Source: Artemia franciscana
Lineage: Eukaryota > Arthropoda > Branchiopoda > Anostraca > Artemiidae
Direction: 5' to 3'
NCBI RefSeq assembly: GCF_032884065.1
Contig: NC_088864.1
Span: 16,124,409 to 16,188,408, forward strand
Length of the DNA: 64,000 nucleotides
The notes beneath the pieces were generated by a model that did no database searches, was not told the origin of the DNA, and saw nothing but the letters and a program-made list of their open reading frames with translations. Shown here one piece after another: positions 58,185-64,000 of the stretch; the stretch's first letter is position 1, and every line of letters starts with the position of its first letter. A program made the position numbers and the translations under genes.

Positions 58185-58690
58185 GTCTCTTCTGGTACTT
58201 AAAAAATGAAAGTCTTTAGCTGCTTTAATGGGAGGATTCCTCCAAAGAAATACCCATGGACATTGTAAGAAACCTTTTTGAAAAAGTGGCTTGGCTACAT
58301 ACCCAGGGCTTTTTTTGGAAAGGAAAGCGCAAATTCGTAATAAAAAGATCATTAAAGGAAATTACAAAAAGTTTTGTAAAATTATGAGCTTGGAGGGGGA
58401 CGGGGGGCTGAGATCTACTATTTAAATCGTATTGTATTATTTTCGCACGAAATGTTTGAAATCCTTTTTATTTATTTTGTTCATTAATACATTTTAACCA
58501 AACCTACACAATATGTTCGAGTAGGGGAGCCACCCGAGATGGTATGAACGTAGGTGATGCAGCAAGAAGAGAAAAGTGATGCGTGTTGTTGAGGAGTGTT
58601 ATAGATATGAATGTGGGTTTCAGCGAGAGGGAGCTCTAGGACCCGGTAACAGCAAATGCTTTTTCATTTCGACTGGCTGGTTTTGCTAAA
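58185..58690 (-). repeat. Dispersed repeat family D, minus copy
   Basis: Reverse complement of 50460-50930 with moderate divergence, including 'gggagccacccgagatggta' and the 'gcgagggtttctttgg'-type tail region. Its frame is broken. Confidence 0.75.
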
Positions 58691-58699
58691 AGCGTTTCA

Positions 58700-60360
58700 T
58701 TAAATGCACAACAGTTTCCACGTTAAAATTAGCACGAATTTTAAAACTGGTATAATGTGTGATTACTGATCTTTCGTCAATTTTATTAGGAACTGAAATT
58801 TACTTATAAATTCCATTTTGCGTGTTCGATTTTAATTGGACAAGTCACTTTTACAGAGGAGTAGTCAAATTAGAGTAAGTTGGTAATAGCAATAACAATA
58901 GCTTACTGGAAAACCGCAAGCAAGGACTGTGACAAAAAAACAAACAAGACGCCAACCAACAGTAGCAATAGAATGTTTATCTAGCACTTAGTATATAGCA
59001 AACAAATACTTAAATGCAATCCAATATAAACCTACAAAAACACCTTTATGATCTAGTCCTATTCTCTGGAACTTCCGCGTTTACTAATTTCCCCTAAATA
59101 TTTTTTTTAATTATTTCTACCCAAATATTATTACAACTAATATACTAACCGTAAACAGGGTAAAAAAAAATCCAGTATCCTACTCAGTTGGTTTCAGTTC
59201 ATTTTCTGATCGGTTGTGAATTACGCCCGGGTCAAATTGTAGTCACCCTTGTCGACAAAGTTAAAATTATCCTTGACTAAACGACCAATTATGCGTAGCC
59301 TTTTTAACTGATTGAACCGAAAAATTTTTCATCTTCCAAGAACAAGATTTATGATTGACCAACCAGAGTCAAGAGTTAAGGCACACTTTTTTTTAAACTA
59401 GAAAAGATTTAAAGCTTCCAAAAACAACTTTTTGATCTGTATCGGCGATCTGGTAAAAGATACAGACACAGTAGAACAGAATAGTTGAAAAAAAAAGTTT
59501 GGAGAGATTAGCTGATTTCTTTTGTTTTCAGTTCTTGCATGCATTAGTTCTAGTTATAAAGATATCATTTGCTTTCCTTTCTTTGATATGGACTTAAATA
59601 ATTTCTTAGACCACACTGTCTTTCCGATTATAATTGAAACAAAATGGAATATAAAAAACGGGTGCAACCTTTCAATAGGACAGAAAAAAAAGGTGGTATC
59701 TGTTTTGTCCTGGTTTAATGCCTTTGGAAGCGTGCTATCAGAAATTGAAGTATCTTGCCACGCTTTTGTTTTGTTTTCATTTTGCTTTTGTACAGCGATT
59801 GTGTTTCCTTTCACTCTTTTCTCACTTTAATTTATATCTCCCGTTTAAGCTAAGTATTTAAGATGTGTCTTTTTGTTAATTTTCCTTTTTCTCATCGATA
59901 AAGGCTTCCACACGTAAAGCCGAAATGTTTGAACTTATTAGTGCATTTTTTTTTCACCGTCTTATTAAAAAGTATACCCACTTTCTCGGTACTTTCGTTT
60001 CGTTTAATAGTTAATTTAGATTTTAATATTGAATACAAAATGTATAAGTACATTTTTAATTTATAGCTTTAATTTCTCGATTGTGGTAAACAAAGTGTGC
60101 GAGTCCATTCGAGGATCTTTGACTAATAATTAGGGAAGTTTTAACTCAACTCTCCCTTATCTTTTTTTTTATTTTAAGGAAGATATCCCTTTTTCTGAAG
60201 TTATGTACGGTAAGACCTTACTATACTTTTTCGAGATTTGATCTCTACTCAGTTTTGTCTACCTACTTGCCAACCGTCAACAAGCGCCTCTAAACCATAG
60301 AAACGTCTCTATTGTTCTTCTAAGAATGTAGTAAGTACATCACAACTAATCATTTTTCTG
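58700..60360. other. GALNT intron; stem-loop repeat at 59880-59935
   Basis: AT-rich. Open frames on both strands at 59522-59830 overlap each other and lack motifs. The stem-loop repeat matches 15756-15825 in plan. Confidence 0.4.
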
Positions 60361-60364
60361 GGGC

Positions 60365-60668
60365 TATAATGAAAGAAAGATTGAGATGGCTAGGCCACGT
60401 TCTACGGATGAAGGATGACAGATTACCGAAGATTGTCCTTTTTGGCCAACCGTCTGGGGCTACACGGAAAGCAGGTCGTCCTTGTCTGGGTTGGGAGGAT
60501 GTCATAAATAAAGATTTAAAGGAAATGGAACTTCCTAGGAGGGCGTAGATAAGCTTTGAATAGATTAGGTTGGAGGAGGAGCGTGCGTAGCTGTGTTGGC
60601 CTCAGGCGGCTTGGTGCTGCAGTGAGTTATTAGTAGTATTAGTAGCAGTAGTAGTAGTAGTAGTATTT
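60365..60668 (+). mobile_element. LINE 3'-end fragment (family A, copy 3)
   Basis: Encodes the same ORF2 C-terminal tail as 950-1440 and 6090-6400, less decayed in its first half ('KERLRWLGHVLRMKDDRLPKIV'-like frame), then broken by a TAG. It ends in a clean run of about ten TAG triplets (60634-60665). 5'-truncated. It is inserted antisense in a GALNT intron. Confidence 0.82.
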
Positions 60669-60669
60669 A

Positions 60670-61600
60670 GATCAGAGTATGTAGAGGATATACTGGCCAT
60701 GATTGGATCCAAAAGTGGCACGGCATCTTTAGCTCAGAGACTACAATACTTAAATATTCGCTCTCTATCAATAAAATATTCGAATATCTATCTGTTTATA
60801 CATAAAATATTTTCTATGAACAAAAAGGTACATGAGCGAGGTCAAGTAAAAAGACGGCAGAGGAGAAAAGGAGACCTTGAACCTCTGATTTCCCACTACA
60901 CATTAAGATAAGTTTCATATTTTCTTGTATTTTTGGTGTAACATGCCATTTTTTCGTTCTTTTTAATTTGGGCCTCCTCCACAATACCGGGCCTTGGAAA
61001 CAACATCCTACATACGTACCTGAAACGTAGATTTTTTTTTTCTTTCTTAAGATACGTTATTTGACGAAGATTAGGCGACATGGAATAGTTTCTTATTCAT
61101 TTTTCTTAATAATTTATTCCAAAAAAACTATAATTCTTTACGTATGGGCCTAGTAATGAAGTCAGAGATGAAAAATCAAATAATAATAATGGAAATAGGG
61201 GCAAAAGAGGATGAAGAAGGAAACACCAAGGAGGGTGAAAAGCAAAAACGGAAGTAAATAGAAATTAAAAGAGAAAAGAATGTCCAAATGCTGACATTAA
61301 ATAAAGTAAAACGTGGAAAAGCTAAAAGCAACATAAAACAACATAAAATAATAATTAGGTAAGTTTACTTCCAGAAATGTAAAATAAAGAAAAAGAAGGA
61401 AGATCAGATATTGAGACGCATAAAGTCTTTTACATCTTCTAGAGATTACTTATAAGCTTTTGTACAAACCTTAAGCTTCTGATATAGACTACTTTACATT
61501 TCCCCTGCCTTTATACCATCTCAAGCAATCACAAGAAAATACAAAACTCAACGTACAATAAATAAATACAAAAGAAAAATAGAATCAGTTGAATTGCTTA
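60670..61600. other. GALNT intron, no clear feature
   Basis: A-rich stretch around 61170-61400. No repeat structure recognised. Confidence 0.4.
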
Positions 61601-61601
61601 C

Positions 61602-61715
61602 TTGTTCACCAGATGAACCCGGCCTGTCTTTTAAGCATACATCTAAATTAAATCTTTCGTTCTGGTTTTTGAATTTGGTGTCAATACACAACGAGGGGTC
61701 TGCAACACTTCGTAT
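61602..61715 (-). CDS. GALNT (pgant) exon, lectin alpha repeat
   Basis: 38 codons, acceptor ATTTTTAG and donor GTAAGC, phase 0 at both ends. Residues 1-12 'IRSVADPSLCID' and 25-31 'DVCLKDR' fit the first (alpha) ricin-B repeat of GALNT lectin domains, where 'CID/CLD' and a Cys pair define the fold. Joined to the next exon the reading passes straight into 'KFSLTWHKD', as expected for GALNT10-like enzymes. Too short to be found by an ORF-length search; found by looking for the missing segment between its neighbours. Confidence 0.85.
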
Positions 61716-62812
61716 CTAAAAATAGAAGATAATACTGAACAGCGAAGGAAGGTACAGCTCAGCTATACTTTAGTTCAGTTGTTCAGCTCAGCAGCGACTT
61801 TTACTCAAGCTACTTATTATTATTCAACTGAAGGTATGTTCAGACATACAGCTCAAAGCAGTATCCAGACTTGTAAAACGTCACATATCTCGGGAAATAA
61901 CAGCACCTAATGTTCTCTCCTTTTTTGTATAACTAATTTTTCGTTCTCTTTTAACGTTCTGTGATAAACCGTTACTTTTTTGAAGAAAACGTAGAAATCA
62001 GAAACAAATACCAGAAATAAAATCCAGAGGTTATAAACTATCTCTGGATATTAGAACACATTTTGAGAGTGTCAAAAGCTACAGGTTATATGATACATTA
62101 TATTGTCATTTCAAGTCTGCCATCATTATAACATAGACAAGGCAGCATTTTTCCATTACCATCTCTGCAGGCTGAGTGCCCAAAATAATATCCGAAGAGA
62201 ACAAATAGTTTATCCCTTATTAGTACTGAATGTGATGCAATTCTTCCAGTTTGTTTCAACTTACCATGAAAGCCGCTATATTGCTTGGGGCACACAGTCT
62301 GCTTTCTTTTTTTGACTCGACTAAACAACGCTATTTATACTCCACGCCAAGGGTCTTGTTACAGAATAACCTTCATAACTCCTACAGCACTCTTCTCCTC
62401 AGTCTCATGTTAGGAGATTTTTTCGTAATTTCCTATCACTTTCATATAACTTCCTTTTTGTGCAGTTTTTTTGGCTGGATGGCCCCCACCACCCATTACA
62501 CTTCCTGGTTGAAGTACCACTGGCTGAAACGGAGATCAGCACCGACTTGTGGGTCTAGTGCCGTCATACATACTTATTTTTGATTGCCCCTCCCTCAAGA
62601 ATTCTTGGGTACCTACCCACTATACTTTGCGCACGAAATAAACCATATAAAACCAAAAATATGTACGGTATACGGGGTGGCATGTAGACTTAATTCGTAA
62701 AATAGTATTTAGCCATAATGTGTTTTTGACAAAATTTGTTCAGAAAACTGTATCAATATAACAGTTTGAAACCATAATTAAAATGGAAAATACAAAATTT
62801 TTCGATAGTTAC
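61716..62812. other. GALNT intron, no feature seen
   Basis: Short frames on both strands at 62098-62583 have no motif and no matching splice phase. Confidence 0.5.
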
Positions 62813-63034
62813 CTCGCCAGTGGCAAAATCAGGAGGCTCAATAGGTGGATACTTTTTAGGCAAGTCAAAAGCAACCTCTTTCATGAACCACTTAAAAGGC
62901 TTACAGTTGAGCCGTTGACGAACTGCCTTTTGCTCAGTCAGATCACCTGGATCGATGTCCCTATAATGTGGCTTTCTTTTGTAAAGATACTCGGCATATT
63001 CATCCATCCACACTTCGGCCACTCGACGATAGTT
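62813..63034 (-). CDS. GALNT (pgant) exon, end of catalytic domain
   Basis: 74 codons, acceptor TTTTTTTTCAG and donor GTAACT, phase 0 at both ends. Residues 5-13 'VAEVWMDEY' and 41-50 'RLNCKPFKWF' are hallmarks of the GALNT C-terminal catalytic region and the linker to the lectin domain. 'AFDLPKKYPPIEPP' closely resembles GALNT10. The enzyme family (GT27, EC 2.4.1.41) is a Golgi type II membrane protein that transfers GalNAc from UDP-GalNAc to Ser/Thr. The N-terminal, membrane and main catalytic exons must lie beyond the right edge; I saw none up to 64000. Confidence 0.95.
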
Positions 63035-64000
63035 CTGAAAAAAAATATACAGGGATAAAAGTTAAAAATATTAACATTACAAAAACAATAAAATTAAAGA
63101 CAAAGCGTTTAGTATGATTGATAGTATATGGTGAACATGAAATCTGTCCTTTAGAGAGAGAACAAGTTTACCAAGTTCGTATTTTTTGTTTTTTTTAGGT
63201 ATGAAAAGAGGTTCCTCATTTATTTGAGCCACACAGATAAATAGACATTACTCTCCGATATCTGCAGTGAAAAGTATTCTTCAATTTCATTGGTTTACAT
63301 TATTGACGTGTTTTCGCAGAACATTCACACTATTCCTTTATGGCATGCCAGAAGGAGCTCCAACTTCTCTTTTTAAAACCTCGTTGGTTCCTGTGTCATA
63401 TAAAAAGCCAGGAAAAGGTTGAGAATTTTGAATTTCAAAAATTTTGAGTTTTACACAATTTTTTTTTAACAAGTAAACTCTTGTCTTTTTCTCTGAGTTT
63501 TAGTGGTTTTCTTGATACATCACGAAACAGGAGATTTCTATAGTATTCTTTTGCGGCAAAGGGTTTCTTCCAATGGTATTAATTAATTTTTGAAATATCG
63601 GATTAGAAATATAAATCGTTGTAATAACACATCAAAATTAGAATTTACGGGAGCCACATTCCACACACTCTAGGTACAAAAATCAATGAAGAACTAAATG
63701 ACAAAAGTATCCAAGATTAAGCGTTCCTAATATTACAAAGCAATGCTATTTCAGGAAAATAATGATATGATATATGGGTTAACCCCCCCAAACTTATTAT
63801 ACTACATAACTATCTTCTATATTATAAACATGCTGTATATATGGAAACGAGGAGGGATCAGTCCTTCACTGGTTGTCATTTCGACTATGTTATGACCGTA
63901 TTCTACATGTGCGAAAGAGTGAGGGGGCAATCCTTTCAAGCAAATTAGGCTTAAAACATACTTTTTCACATTCCCAGAGGTTTATAACAGTATGTTGAGT
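63035..64000. other. GALNT intron, no exon seen
   Basis: AT-rich, with fragments that look like dispersed repeat near 63330-63420 and 63840-63935 but no second copy in the window. Confidence 0.4.

Noticed and set aside
62783-63058. 91-codon frame on +
   Set aside because: Antisense shadow of the GALNT exon at 62813-63034.

Overview
The window is eukaryotic nuclear DNA, AT-rich, with short exons separated by kilobase introns and dense interspersed repeats. The mix of repeats, a non-LTR retrotransposon, a Helitron end, a Polinton/adintovirus-like remnant and an arthropod-type tRNA-Lys suggests an arthropod. A branchiopod crustacean such as the brine shrimp Artemia is my best guess; that is an inference from the look of the repeats, not a proof.

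Two host genes can be assembled by matching exon phase and splice sites. On the + strand, five phase-compatible exons between 229 and 29930 encode the C-terminal end of a kinesin-4 (KIF4-like chromokinesin): coiled coil, acidic linker, cysteine-rich CXC domain, short linker and basic tail with stop. On the - strand, four phase-0 exons between 63034 and 49026 encode the end of a polypeptide N-acetylgalactosaminyltransferase (GALNT/pgant, GALNT10-like): end of the catalytic domain, then the three repeats of the ricin-B lectin domain and the stop codon. One intact tRNA-Lys(CTT) gene lies antisense inside the last kinesin intron.

Layout: 1-30 kb is the kinesin tail. Its introns hold a frameshifted antisense LINE (1.84-5.99 kb) with 78-bp 5' monomers, two LINE 3' ends plus a reverse-transcriptase scrap, a hAT-like MITE (12.5 kb), a tRNA-like head in A-rich DNA and a Helitron end with doubled terminal hairpins (16-17 kb), a 545-bp tandem duplication, foldback elements (20.0, 25.6 and 29.6 kb) and a MITE (24.4 kb). 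31-36.6 kb holds a decayed Polinton/adintovirus-like element with capsid, core-like and protease remnants on + and zinc-finger and CARD-like remnants on -. 38.9-41.7 kb is a large foldback whose arms are tandem units with an initiator-tRNA-Met-like segment, around a T-rich minisatellite. 43.6-46.0 and 51.2-53.3 kb are two copies of one compound element of about 2.2 kb, made of internal ~300-bp repeats with a hairpin at each end. Between them are a DHX38/Prp16 processed pseudogene (46.0-48.1 kb) and the last GALNT exon. 49-63 kb is the rest of the GALNT gene, with one lectin exon flanked by inverted copies of an unclassified repeat.

Most open frames outside the listed exons are low-complexity or repeat-phase artefacts. 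Stretches where I see nothing are stated as such.
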